In this document: positions 24,346 through 32,104 of the stretch, one piece after another
Layout of the letters: each line of letters begins with the position of its first letter
How positions within the stretch are numbered: the stretch's first letter is position 1
Assembly (NCBI GenBank): GCA_904420245.1
Contig: CAJFUL010000069.1
Span: forward strand, 1-39,910
Length of the DNA: 39,910 bases
Source: Candidatus Paralachnospira avium
GTDB lineage: Bacteria > Bacillota > Clostridia > Lachnospirales > Lachnospiraceae
Direction of reading: 5' to 3'
Notes under the pieces: generated by a model
Told to the model about the DNA's origin: nothing
What the model saw: the letters and a program-made list of their open reading frames with translations, nothing else
Database searches by the model: none
Made by a program: the position numbers and the translations under genes

Positions 24346-24401
24346 GGCGGGATCCGCCGCGCTCACACATTTCTTAAGATTCTCTGATTTTTCCCCTGCC
24401 C

Positions 24402-24431
24402 TTACAGCTCCTGTTGAAAATATGCTATACT
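24402..24431 (+). promoter_or_regulatory. Promoter of the GH18 gene
   Basis: TTACAG (24402-24407), 18 bases, TATACT (24426-24431) preceded by TGC. Confidence 0.55.
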
Positions 24432-24464
24432 GTATCCATGAGCGATCACAGAAAGGATGCAGGC

Positions 24465-26255
24465 ATGGCAGAATTACGCAGGACCAATTACAGAAACCGT
24501 TCCGGCAGGACGCTTCCCCGGAAGCCCCGCCGGAAAAGACCTCTTTTATATATCGGTCTGGCGCTTCTCCTGGCAGTTTTGGCAGCGGGAGCGTTCCTGG
24601 CCTACCGCCGGTTCGGACCGGGAAGGACCTGGGCAGACTACAGGGAGCTGTACGGAATGGGGGCGGAAGGGACGGCCGTATTCTGGGATGGGATCCAGAC
24701 GGAAGGGACAGCCGTATCCAGAGACGGGCGGTTCTATGTGCCGGTCTCCCAGTCGGGAAGCCGGTGGTATTACAGCGATGAAGGGCTGCTTCTCTATTCG
24801 CTGCCGGAGGAGACCATATCCGTCCAGCCGGGTTCCCATACATATACCGTGGGAGGAAATACCTCTGATCTGGGATATGAGCTCTTTTATGTGGAGGATG
24901 GGACGGCTTATATATCGGTAGATTTTATGGCGGAGTTTGAGGGGGTGCAGGCGTATTACTACGCTTCGGATCCTCAGGAGGATATACCGGCCCGTCTGTA
25001 TCTGGAGAGTACAGGAACCAAGAGCCGGGCCGAGGCCTCCGGGAGCACTCAGGTCCGGGTGCTGGCCGGGATCAAGAGCCCCATCGTGGCGGAGACGCAG
25101 GCCGGGGAGACTCTGTATATCATAGACAGTGTGGACGACTGGACAAGAGTGCGGACCGAGGACGGCTTCGTGGGGTATCTGAAGACCAGGTATCTGGAAG
25201 GGGTACAGGAAGAGCAGGCTGTCTCCAGGATCCCGGAGTATACGTCCATCCAGATGGAGGAGAAGGTCTGTCTGGCATGGCATCAGGTCTTTTCCGCGGC
25301 GGATAATGGAGAGCTTTCCTATTATCTGGAAGATACCGCCGGGATCAATGTGCTGTCTCCCACCTGGTTTTCCGTGGCGGACAATACCGGCGCGCTGACT
25401 TCTCTGGCCGATGCGGCATATGTGGAGGAGGCTCATGGGAGAGGGATCCAGGTCTGGGCCCTGATCGATGATTTCAACAGCAATGTGGATGACTTGACCC
25501 TGCTCTCCTCCACGGCCGCCAGGGAGAATATGATCCGCCAGCTGATGGAGGCGGTGTCCCAGTATGGGCTGGACGGCATCAATGTGGACTTTGAGAGCGT
25601 GGATGAGGAGAGCGGACCTCATTTCCTCCAGTTCATCCGGGAGCTGTCCATTGCCTGCCGGCAGGCCGGAAAGGTCCTTTCCATCGACAACTATGTGCCG
25701 GCCGGCGGCAGGAGCTGGTATGATCTGGAGGAACAGGGCCAGGTGGCGGACTATGTGATTATCATGGGATACGATGAGCACTACAGAGGCTGCTGCTCCG
25801 GGACCAATGCCTCTTTGGGATTTTCCGAGCAGGGGATCGTCTCCACGCTGCAGCAGGTCCCGGCGGAGAAGGTGGTCAACGGACTTCCGTTTTTCATGCG
25901 GCTCTGGCAGGAGACGCCCCAGGAAAACGCGGAGGAGGGGGCGCAGATCTATGACGACGGCCTGTCGGTGTATGACGGCCCCTATGCCAGGGATTCCAGG
26001 GCCATCGGCATGGCGGAGGCTCAGGAGATCATCTCGGAGCATGGTGTGGAGATGGAGTGGCAGGAGGACCTGGGCCAGTACTACGGCCAGTATGAGGAGG
26101 ACGGCTCCACTTACCGGATCTGGCTGGAGGATGCCCGTTCCATCGGCCTCAAGATGGAGAAGGTGCAGGAATACGGCATCGCCGGGGCCGCTTTCTGGAA
26201 GCTGGGCCTGGAGACTTCTGATGTCTGGCCTGTGATAGAAGAATATCTGCGGTGA
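24465..26255 (+). CDS. Membrane-anchored GH18 glycosidase with SH3 domain
   Basis: A 596-residue protein. A basic N-terminus (RRTNYRNRSGRTLPRKPRRK) precedes one membrane segment (about 27-47), so the rest faces outside. Residues ~65-185 resemble a copper-amine-oxidase-N-like or wall-binding region; a bacterial SH3 domain follows (about 195-245, DDWTRVRTEDGFVGYLKTRYL). The C-terminal ~330 residues are a GH18 barrel with the catalytic motif DGINVDFE (370-377; the last Glu is the acid/base) and IMGYDEHY. Clostridial relatives include spore-cortex and wall N-acetylglucosaminidases such as YaaH/SleL. ATG at 24465 is chosen for AAAGGA nine bases before it. cwlD, another wall hydrolase, is next. Confidence 0.88.
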   Translation: MAELRRTNYRNRSGRTLPRKPRRKRPLLYIGLALLLAVLAAGAFLAYRRFGPGRTWADYRELYGMGAEGTAVFWDGIQTEGTAVSRDGRFYVPVSQSGSRWYYSDEGLLLYSLPEETISVQPGSHTYTVGGNTSDLGYELFYVEDGTAYISVDFMAEFEGVQAYYYASDPQEDIPARLYLESTGTKSRAEASGSTQVRVLAGIKSPIVAETQAGETLYIIDSVDDWTRVRTEDGFVGYLKTRYLEGVQEEQAVSRIPEYTSIQMEEKVCLAWHQVFSAADNGELSYYLEDTAGINVLSPTWFSVADNTGALTSLADAAYVEEAHGRGIQVWALIDDFNSNVDDLTLLSSTAARENMIRQLMEAVSQYGLDGINVDFESVDEESGPHFLQFIRELSIACRQAGKVLSIDNYVPAGGRSWYDLEEQGQVADYVIIMGYDEHYRGCCSGTNASLGFSEQGIVSTLQQVPAEKVVNGLPFFMRLWQETPQENAEEGAQIYDDGLSVYDGPYARDSRAIGMAEAQEIISEHGVEMEWQEDLGQYYGQYEEDGSTYRIWLEDARSIGLKMEKVQEYGIAGAAFWKLGLETSDVWPVIEEYLR

Positions 26256-26259
26256 CTCC

Positions 26260-26304
26260 GGGGCGGCTGCGGGAAGAATCCTGCATAGCCGCCCCCGTGC
26301 TTTT
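26260..26304 (+). terminator. Terminator after the GH18 gene
   Basis: GGGGCGGCT (26260-26268) and AGCCGCCCC (26287-26295) form a 9-bp stem with a longer loop, followed by CGTGCTTTT. The T-tract is slightly displaced, so read-through into cwlD is possible. Confidence 0.65.
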
Positions 26305-26344
26305 CATATAGTATAGAAAGGCAGTTCCGGGAGCTTTGAGCGGA

Positions 26345-27076
26345 ATGAAAAGATGTATGGAGTTTATCATGGGGATCTGTTTCCTCCTGGCCGTATTTTT
26401 CCTGACAGGACCCGGCGGGATCTGGGGCCGGGGAGAAGGTAGCGCCTCCGGGGCCGCGGCAGGAGCGGAAGGGATCGTGACGGAGAGCGGCTCCGCGGGG
26501 GAGAAGGAGACGGTGGTGGTCCTGGACGCGGGCCACGGCGGACGGGATCCGGGAAAGGTGGGAGCCGGCGAGATCTATGAGAAGGACATCAATCTGGCCA
26601 TAGTCCGGAAGCTGAAGCCCCTTTTAGAGGAGCAGGGCGTCTCGGTGATCCTGACCAGAGAGGGAGATGAAGGGCTTTATCAGGAGACGGACAGCAACAA
26701 AAAGAAGGCGGATCTTAACGAACGGTGCCGGATCATCGAAGAGAGCGGCGCCGATTTTGTGGTGAGCATCCATCAGAACAGCTATAACGATGCTTCCGTA
26801 AAGGGCAGCCAGGTCTTTTTCTATAAAGGATCGGAGCAGAGCAGGAAGCTGGCGGAGGAGCTCCAGCGGGAGCTGAACCAGGTGACGGGGAAGGAGAAAG
26901 CCGCCACGGCCAACAGCAGCTATTATATGCTGCTCCATGTATCCTGCCCCATCGTCATCGCCGAGTGCGGATTCTTAAGCAATCCGGAGGAGGCGGGAAA
27001 ACTGGCGCAGGAGGAGTATCAGCAGCAGATGGCGGAGGCGCTGTCCAGGGGGATCCTGGCCTATATAGAAGACTGA
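26345..27076 (+). CDS. cwlD: N-acetylmuramoyl-L-alanine amidase, CwlD-like
   Basis: A 243-residue amidase_3-family enzyme that cleaves the bond between N-acetylmuramic acid and L-alanine in peptidoglycan; CwlD acts in spore cortex muramic-delta-lactam formation. An N-terminal hydrophobic segment (about 6-22) exports or anchors it. The zinc motif is DAGHGGRDPG, then the Glu in YEKDINLA, the second histidine in VSIHQNSYND, and the catalytic Glu in AECGFLSNPEEA. CwlD is suggested by length, the single N-terminal segment and the lack of binding domains. ATG at 26345 is preferred over a TTG three codons earlier. It follows the GH18 gene. Confidence 0.88.
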   Translation: MKRCMEFIMGICFLLAVFFLTGPGGIWGRGEGSASGAAAGAEGIVTESGSAGEKETVVVLDAGHGGRDPGKVGAGEIYEKDINLAIVRKLKPLLEEQGVSVILTREGDEGLYQETDSNKKKADLNERCRIIEESGADFVVSIHQNSYNDASVKGSQVFFYKGSEQSRKLAEELQRELNQVTGKEKAATANSSYYMLLHVSCPIVIAECGFLSNPEEAGKLAQEEYQQQMAEALSRGILAYIED

Positions 27077-27100
27077 AAAAGGGAAATCGTATGTTTTATC

Positions 27101-27129
27101 TTTCCATTTTTCATGAGAAATGTTATACT
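27101..27129 (+). promoter_or_regulatory. Promoter immediately before tsaC
   Basis: TTTCCA (27101-27106), 17 bases, TATACT (27124-27129). Transcription would begin near 27136, at the ATG itself. Confidence 0.5.
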
Positions 27130-27136
27130 GAAAGGT

Positions 27137-28198
27137 ATGATGAAGACTAAAATAGTAAAAATTGACCAATTGCATATGGATGAAGAGGCCGTCCGGGAGG
27201 CCGGAAGGATCCTGGCGGAGGGCGGCCTGGTGGCGTTCCCCACGGAGACGGTCTACGGCCTGGGGGCCAACGGACTGGATGAAAAGGCGGCGGCCAGGAT
27301 CTACGCGGCCAAGGGACGGCCGTCGGATAATCCTCTGATCCTCCATATTGCTTCCATGGAGGAGCTGGCTCCGCTGGCGGCGGAGATCCCTCCAGAGGCG
27401 CTGGCGCTGGCAGAGGCTTTCTGGCCCGGCCCCATGACCATGATCTTTAAGAAGACGCCGCTGGTGCCCCTGGGAACGACGGGAGGACTTTCCACGGTGG
27501 CGGTGCGGATGCCCAGCCATCCGGTGGCCCGGGCTCTGATCCGGGCGGCGGGAGTGCCCATAGCGGCGCCCAGCGCCAATACCTCCGGCAGGCCCAGCCC
27601 CACCAAGGCGTCCCATGTGGCCCAGGATATGGATGGGAAGATCGACATGATCGTGGACGGCGGCGAGGTGGGCATCGGTTTGGAGTCCACCATCATCGAC
27701 CTGTCTGAGGATGTGCCTACGGTGCTGCGCCCCGGATATATCACGGAGGAGATGATCCGGCAGGTGACGGGCCGGGTGCAGGTGGACAAGGCCAGCCTGG
27801 GGCAGATGGCGCCGGACGTCCATCCCAAGGCGCCGGGCATGAAATACCGACATTACGCGCCGCGGGCGGAGATGACCATTTACAGAGGCCGGGAGGAGGC
27901 CGCCGTTTCGGCCATCCGGGAGGCGCTGGCACAGGCCGCTTCCCAGGGAAAGAAGGCGGGGGTGATCTGCACCCGGGAGACGGAGGCGCTCTACGACGCG
28001 CCGGTGAAGAAATGCATAGGTTCCAGGGCGGAGCCGGAGACCATTGCCCACAATCTGTACGACGTCCTCCGGGCATTTGATGAGGAGCAGGTGGACTGTA
28101 TTTTTTCGGAGAGCTTTGACGACAATCCGCTGGGCGGCGCCATCATGAACCGCCTGGTGAAGGCGGCGGGCCACCGGATCGTAGAATGTCAGGAGTGA
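27137..28198 (+). CDS. tsaC: Threonylcarbamoyl-AMP synthase (Sua5/YwlC type)
   Basis: A 353-residue enzyme that makes threonylcarbamoyl-AMP, the precursor of t6A37 in ANN-decoding tRNAs. The YrdC-like domain (about 1-200) contains AFPTETVYGLGAN, KGRPSDNPLILHI, PGPMTMIF and APSANTSGRPSPT. A linker with SPGxKYRHYAP form (KAPGMKYRHYAP) joins a C-terminal Sua5 domain, making it the long Sua5/YwlC type rather than short TsaC. The start is uncertain: ATGs at 27137 and 27140 lie just after AAAGG and within ~8-11 bases of a -10 element. Order tsaC, phosphatase-like, rpiB matches the ywl region of Bacillus. Confidence 0.93.
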   Translation: MMKTKIVKIDQLHMDEEAVREAGRILAEGGLVAFPTETVYGLGANGLDEKAAARIYAAKGRPSDNPLILHIASMEELAPLAAEIPPEALALAEAFWPGPMTMIFKKTPLVPLGTTGGLSTVAVRMPSHPVARALIRAAGVPIAAPSANTSGRPSPTKASHVAQDMDGKIDMIVDGGEVGIGLESTIIDLSEDVPTVLRPGYITEEMIRQVTGRVQVDKASLGQMAPDVHPKAPGMKYRHYAPRAEMTIYRGREEAAVSAIREALAQAASQGKKAGVICTRETEALYDAPVKKCIGSRAEPETIAHNLYDVLRAFDEEQVDCIFSESFDDNPLGGAIMNRLVKAAGHRIVECQE

Positions 28199-28203
28199 TG
28201 GAT

Positions 28204-28683
28204 ATGTCCAAAGTAAAGAAGATCTTGTTTGTCTGTACGGACAATACATGCCTGAGCAATATGGCGGCGGCAGTCTTTGAGGGGATCCGCGGCGGCCGGG
28301 AGATCCAGGTGGCTTCCAGAGGTCTGGTGGTGCTGTTCCCGGAGCCCATCAACCAGAAGGCGGTGGCCATTTTAAAGAGCCATAAGCTGGAGCTTCTGGA
28401 GGAGGAGGCCAAGCCTTTGGAGAGCAGGGATTTCATCCCCGGCACGCTGGTGCTGACCATGACCGGGGCGGAGAAGGAGCAGGTGCTGGAACGGTTCCCG
28501 GAGGCGGCAGGCGGCCTCTTTACCCTGCGGGAGTTCGCGGGACAGGAAGGCGACATCGTCGAGCCGCTGGGAGGAAGCCTGGCGGATTACGGAGCCTGTT
28601 ATGAGCATATCGACCTTCTGACGAAGGTCGCGGCAGAGATTATTTTTAAGGAGGAAGAAAAAGATGATAGCACTGGGATGTGA
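28204..28683 (+). CDS. YwlE-like low-molecular-weight phosphatase homologue, catalytic residues changed
   Basis: A 159-residue protein with the low-molecular-weight protein tyrosine phosphatase fold, in the position of YwlE, the arginine phosphatase of Bacillus. The P-loop reads VCTDNTCLSNM: the nucleophile Cys is kept (residue ~11) with the following Thr typical of YwlE, but the essential Arg of C-x5-R-S is Leu, and the usual proline after it is Asn. The general-acid motif normally DP appears as VEPLGG. This argues for a non-catalytic or altered protein. Several positions differ, so one sequencing error does not explain it. ATG at 28204 follows AGGAG; the end overlaps rpiB by 20 bases. Confidence 0.82.
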   Translation: MSKVKKILFVCTDNTCLSNMAAAVFEGIRGGREIQVASRGLVVLFPEPINQKAVAILKSHKLELLEEEAKPLESRDFIPGTLVLTMTGAEKEQVLERFPEAAGGLFTLREFAGQEGDIVEPLGGSLADYGACYEHIDLLTKVAAEIIFKEEEKDDSTGM

Positions 28684-29095
28684 CCATGGCGGATATGAAC
28701 TGAAACAGGAGGTCATTGCGTATCTGAAGAAAAACGGTCTGGAATATAAGGATTTCGGCTGCTTCAGCACGGAGGCGGTGGATTACCCCGATTATGCGAA
28801 GCTGGTGGCCCATGCAGTGGCCGGAGGCGAGTGCGAGAAGGGGATCCTGATCTGCGGGACAGGCATAGGGATCTCCATCGCGGCCAATAAGGTAAAGGGG
28901 ATCCGGGCGGCCCTCTGCTCCGACTGCTTCAGCGCGGAAGCCACCAGACTCCACAATGACGCCAATATCCTGGCCATGGGAGCCAGGGTCATCGGCCCCG
29001 GACTTGCCGTCAAGATCGTGGATACGTTCCTCAATACGCCCTTTTCCGGCGATGAGCGCCATGCCAGGAGGATCCGGAAGATCGAAGAGGACTGA
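28664..29095 (+). CDS. rpiB: Ribose-5-phosphate isomerase B
   Basis: A 143-residue RpiB/LacAB-family isomerase interconverting ribulose 5-phosphate and ribose 5-phosphate. Diagnostic segments: CDHGGYELK at residues 6-14, the active-site ICGTGIGISIAANKVKGIRAALC (catalytic Cys in CGTGIG) and the C-terminal MGARVIGPGLA with a following basic helix RHARRIRKI. The start lies inside the phosphatase-like gene (20-base overlap) behind AAGGAGG, a sign of coupled translation. The neighbours tsaC and YwlE-like gene are conserved partners in Firmicutes. Confidence 0.96.
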   Translation: MIALGCDHGGYELKQEVIAYLKKNGLEYKDFGCFSTEAVDYPDYAKLVAHAVAGGECEKGILICGTGIGISIAANKVKGIRAALCSDCFSAEATRLHNDANILAMGARVIGPGLAVKIVDTFLNTPFSGDERHARRIRKIEED

Positions 29096-29114
29096 CACGA
29101 AAGGAGGAGCGGGC

Positions 29115-29603
29115 ATGTCTGGAAAGAGGCAGGACTATATATCGTGGGATGAATATTTTATGGGAGTGGCGGAGCTCTCGGCCATGCGCTCCAAGGATCC
29201 CAGCACCCAGGTGGGAGCCTGCATCGTCAGCCAGGACAATAAGATCCTGTCCATGGGCTACAACGGTTTCCCCAAGGGCTGTCCCGACGATGCGTTCCCC
29301 TGGGAGCGGGAGGGAGCGGATCCTTACGAGACCAAGTACTTTTACAGTACCCACGGAGAACTGAACGCCATCCTCAACTACCGGGGCGGGAGCCTGGAAG
29401 GAAGCAAGATCTATGTGACGTTATTCCCCTGCAATGAATGTGCCAAGGCCATCATCCAGAGCGGCATCAGGACCATCATCTACGGGGACGATAAATATGG
29501 GGACACGCCGGCGGTGCGCGCCTCCAAGCGGATGCTGGAATCTGCCGGAGTGGAGCTGATCCCTTACCGGCCCACAGGCAGAAAACTGGAAGTCCGGGTC
29601 TGA
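29115..29603 (+). CDS. dCMP deaminase, ComEB-like
   Basis: A 162-residue zinc deaminase of the deoxycytidylate deaminase family, producing dUMP for thymidylate synthesis. Zinc/catalytic motifs are HGELNAI (His plus catalytic Glu) and PCNECAK; the substrate-binding region MGYNGFPKGCPDD is family-typical. Bacillus ComEB is the nearest named relative, but a competence role is not implied. ATG at 29115 follows AAGGAGGAG and lies 19 bases after rpiB; it belongs to the same transcript. Confidence 0.93.
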   Translation: MSGKRQDYISWDEYFMGVAELSAMRSKDPSTQVGACIVSQDNKILSMGYNGFPKGCPDDAFPWEREGADPYETKYFYSTHGELNAILNYRGGSLEGSKIYVTLFPCNECAKAIIQSGIRTIIYGDDKYGDTPAVRASKRMLESAGVELIPYRPTGRKLEVRV

Positions 29604-29628
29604 TATAGGAGAAAAGGGAGGAAGAGCT

Positions 29629-30645
29629 ATGGAATACAGAGAACTGGGAAAAACAGGGCTTAAGGTGTCCAGACTGGGGTTCGGCGGCCTGCCGCTCCAG
29701 AGGGTCGATGAGGAAGAGACCAAGAAGATCGTAAAGAGCCTTCTGGAAGCAGGCGTCAATTTCATCGATACGGCCAGAGGCTATACCATCAGTGAAGGGC
29801 TTCTGGGAGAGGCCCTGGAAGGTGTGCGGGACAAGTTTGTATTGGCCACCAAGAGCATGGCCAGGACAAAAGAGGAGATGGTCAGGGACATCGGCATCAG
29901 CCTGGGGAATCTAAGGACGGACCATATCGACCTGTACCAGGTACACAATCCCAATATGGAGCAGCTGGAAGCCGTCATGGCGCCGGGCGGCGCTCTGGAA
30001 GCGCTGATGGAGGCCAGAGAAGCCGGGAAGATCGGGCATATCGGCCTGACGGCCCATTCTCCGGAGGTGTTCAAGAGAGCTTTGGAGCTTCCCTGGGTGG
30101 AAACCATCATGTTCCCCTATAACGTGGTGGAGAACCAGGGCGAAGAGTATATAAAAGCCTGTCAGGAAAAGAATATCGGCTTCATCGCCATGAAGCCCAT
30201 GGCGGGAGGAAATATCGAGAGCGGCAGCCTGGCCGTCCGGTTCATCCTGTCCAATCCGGCGGTGACGGTGGCCATCCCCGGCATGGCGGCGGTGAAGGAA
30301 GTGGAAGAAAACGCGGCCGCGGCTGAGGACGGAAGCCCCATCACGGCGGAGGAGCAGGCCCAGATGGAGGAGCTGCGGGAGCGGCTGGGGAACCAGTTCT
30401 GCCGCCGGTGCAATTACTGCGCGCCCTGTACAGTGGGCATCAGCATACCCAATGTGTTCCTGTTCGCGGGTTATCTCAACCGGTACGATCTGGCCGGATG
30501 GGCCAGGTCCCGGTACGATTCCCAGGCGGTCAAGGCGGATGCCTGCATCGAATGTGGAGAATGTGAGAGCCGCTGTCCTTACCAGCTTCCCATCCGGGAG
30601 ATGCTGAAAAAAGCTCATGAAGGGCTGATGTCTGTGGAGCTGTGA
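29629..30645 (+). CDS. Aldo/keto reductase with C-terminal Fe-S cluster domain
   Basis: A 338-residue fusion. The N-terminal ~265 residues are an aldo/keto reductase barrel: GFGGLPLQR, DTARGYTISEGLLGEAL (catalytic Asp/Tyr), VLATKSMA (Lys) and LYQVHNPN (His). The C-terminal part holds CRRCNYCAPC and CIECGECESRCP, ligands for one or two [4Fe-4S] clusters. This architecture is common in anaerobes, where the cluster domain probably supplies electrons or interacts with ferredoxin. GGGAGG lies before the ATG. It follows the dCMP deaminase by 25 bases. Substrate unknown. Confidence 0.9.
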   Translation: MEYRELGKTGLKVSRLGFGGLPLQRVDEEETKKIVKSLLEAGVNFIDTARGYTISEGLLGEALEGVRDKFVLATKSMARTKEEMVRDIGISLGNLRTDHIDLYQVHNPNMEQLEAVMAPGGALEALMEAREAGKIGHIGLTAHSPEVFKRALELPWVETIMFPYNVVENQGEEYIKACQEKNIGFIAMKPMAGGNIESGSLAVRFILSNPAVTVAIPGMAAVKEVEENAAAAEDGSPITAEEQAQMEELRERLGNQFCRRCNYCAPCTVGISIPNVFLFAGYLNRYDLAGWARSRYDSQAVKADACIECGECESRCPYQLPIREMLKKAHEGLMSVEL

Positions 30646-30661
30646 TCCGGGAAACGGCGTG

Positions 30662-30828
30662 ATGGAAGCGGTTCCTCCAAAGCCTCATCCAGGTGGGACA
30701 GGCCGATGAGATCTGTCGGGCGAACGCTGGATCGAGGAAAATTTCCGCAGCCCCTTCACGGTGGAAGAGCTGGCGGGGGATTCCCACGAGGAGTTTGCCC
30801 GGATGGTGCTGAAAAAACATGAGAAGTG
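30662..30828 (+). pseudogene. Degraded regulator-like remnant
   Basis: No intact gene is present. One frame reads ...RWIEENFRSPFTVEELAG...EEFARMVLKKHEK and stops at 30826-30828; this resembles the linker and first DNA-binding helix of AraC-family regulators ("W-I-x-E-N-F...F-x-V-E-E-L-A"). Upstream the same protein seems to continue in another frame (RFLQSLIQVGQADEICR), broken by a frameshift near 30720. No start codon with ribosome binding site is seen. It sits just after the aldo/keto reductase gene. Assignment to AraC is by eye and tentative. Confidence 0.4.
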
Positions 30829-30849
30829 AACAGATCGTCCAAGGAGCGA

Positions 30850-30877
30850 GGATCCCGCAGGAGCGGGATCCTTTTTT
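30850..30877 (+). terminator. GGATCC hairpin terminator
   Basis: GGATCCCGC (30850-30858), loop AGGA, GCGGGATCC (30863-30871), then TTTTTT. A perfect 9-bp stem; a textbook rho-independent terminator for transcripts from the aldo/keto reductase operon. Confidence 0.88.
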
Positions 30878-30977
30878 GCTCTATAGGAAACTTCGTTTCT
30901 ATAGAGCAAAAACATTCCGTGGGATCGCACTGCGGCGGAGAGGAAGTTTGCCGCCTATGCGGCCCGCCGCAGGCGGA

Positions 30978-31010
30978 GGATCCTGCACAAGCAGGATCCT
31001 TTCCTTTTTA
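30978..31010 (+). terminator. Second GGATCC hairpin at the repeat's right end
   Basis: GGATCCTGC (30978-30986), loop ACAA, GCAGGATCC (30991-30999), then TTTCCTTTTT. It resembles the endings of the copies at 33 and 9078. Confidence 0.8.
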
Positions 31011-31117
31011 TTTTCGGGGCGGGCTGGAAGGCGCCGCCGGGCTATATACCTTATATGCCTGGAGGCAGCGTCCTGTCCCGGACACCGGGAGCGGCGGACA
31101 GCCATGCGGGTTTCGGC

Positions 31118-32005
31118 TTAGGCGGATGTCTTGATGACGTCCAGGAATTCCAGGATCTCCGGCGCCGGATGGAGGGGATAGAGAAGGCCGTAGGGGATCT
31201 CATATTTCCAATCTACCGGGATTGTCAGCAGAGAAGGATGGATGTCCTTCCAACATTCTACGTTGAGGAGCAGGTTTCCCTGTTCCGCGCAGCGGTTGTA
31301 GACTTCGATGTCATAAAAATGTTCAGTATCCTGGATCCGGAGGCTGGGGCAGCGGGACGCCAGTTCCTTTCGGATCTGATCGTTGACGGGAGAGTCCCCT
31401 TCTTTGACCATCATCAGAGTCTCGCCTTCCAGGTCGGAAAGCGTCAACAGCTTTTTGCCCGCCAGGCGGTGGCCCATGGGGACGGCGATGCACTTCTTAT
31501 ATGTTCCCAGTTTGTAAAAGCGGCAGCGGCTCAGCCACTGGGCCGAATCGCAGACGCCTACGATAAAATCGAATTTATCTCCGATCTTGTCCATCACCGC
31601 CAGGATCCCGTTGTGGTCGTCTTCAAAGGGGATGATCTGGATCTTGAACTGGGGAAACTGGCTGCTTATGGGATACCAGACGTCCATAAAGACCTTGCAG
31701 GGGTTCAGCATGGAGGTGCCGATGCGGATGGTCTTACTCCGGCGGGAAGAGATCTCCCTGGCTCTGGCCAGGGCTTCCTCGGAAAAGGAGATGATCTTTT
31801 TGGCGTCCTTGTAAATGGAATCTCCGCATTCCGTGAGGAAGATCCCGTGATTGGTCCGCTTCAGCAGGCGCAGGCCAAGATGCTCTTCCAGCTGGTTCAT
31901 CTGCTTCATGACGGCAGTGGGGGAGAGGAAGAGACGCTCCGCGGCTTTGCTGAAGCTGCCGCAGTCGGCCACATGGAGAAAGGTTTTGAGAGCAGTATTG
32001 TACAT
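31118..32005 (-). CDS. LysR-family transcriptional regulator
   Basis: A 295-residue LysR-type regulator. The winged helix-turn-helix spans residues 1-60 (FLHVADCGSFSKAAERLFLS with PTAVMKQMNQLEEHLGLRLL), followed by the linker helix and an effector-binding domain from about 90 (IRIGTSMLNPC). It is transcribed away from the flavodoxin-cupin-decarboxylase operon, which it most likely controls through operators in the 99-base gap. The start follows GAGG with a six-base spacer. The inducer is unknown. Confidence 0.94.
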   Translation of the reverse strand: MYNTALKTFLHVADCGSFSKAAERLFLSPTAVMKQMNQLEEHLGLRLLKRTNHGIFLTECGDSIYKDAKKIISFSEEALARAREISSRRSKTIRIGTSMLNPCKVFMDVWYPISSQFPQFKIQIIPFEDDHNGILAVMDKIGDKFDFIVGVCDSAQWLSRCRFYKLGTYKKCIAVPMGHRLAGKKLLTLSDLEGETLMMVKEGDSPVNDQIRKELASRCPSLRIQDTEHFYDIEVYNRCAEQGNLLLNVECWKDIHPSLLTIPVDWKYEIPYGLLYPLHPAPEILEFLDVIKTSA

Positions 32006-32018
32006 GGCACACCTCGCT

Positions 32019-32081
32019 TTAACTTTCGGTTAACGCCATTTTAATTCTTCGAGGATTCCTCGTCAATAAAAAGGGCGTTAA
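32019..32081. promoter_or_regulatory. Palindromic operator region between LysR gene and its operon
   Basis: Three dyads occur in the divergent gap: TTAAC-TTTCG-GTTAA (32019-32033), the perfect CGAGGA-T-TCCTCG (32050-32062), and the distant pair TTAACGCC (32030-32037) with GGCGTTAA (32074-32081). LysR proteins bind such interrupted dyads (T-N11-A type). Individual promoter hexamers are weak and were not assigned. Confidence 0.6.
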
Positions 32082-32104
32082 AATAAAGAAAAAGGAGGAG
32101 CGGT

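Larger units (their letters stand above)
30848..31010 (+). repeat. Dispersed intergenic repeat, longest copy
   Basis: Fills most of the gap 30829-31117. It contains GCTCTATAGGAAACTTCG with its fold-back TTTCTATAGAGC, AAAAACATTCCGTGGGA, GCGGCGGAGAGGAAG and TATGCGGCCCGCCGCAGG, nearly identical to the copy at 15132. Here the unit is flanked on both sides by GGATCC hairpins ending in T-tracts. No gene was seen in the remaining ~100 bases before the LysR gene. Confidence 0.82.

Noticed and set aside
24546-26042. 498-codon open frame on the minus strand
   Set aside because: It is antisense to the GH18 gene with its intact catalytic motif. No ribosome binding site was seen.
28230-28265. Sequencing error as the cause of the missing phosphatase Arg
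   Set aside because: The Arg-to-Leu change could be one base, but the neighbouring Pro-to-Asn change and the DP-to-EP change need several independent substitutions, and the frame is intact.
15132-31010. CRISPR array as explanation for the repeated palindromes
   Set aside because: Copies are kilobases apart, not regularly spaced, and no cas genes occur.
30819-31134. Two overlapping ~100-codon frames on the plus strand
   Set aside because: They read through the dispersed repeat and hairpin terminators; no supporting start or family.
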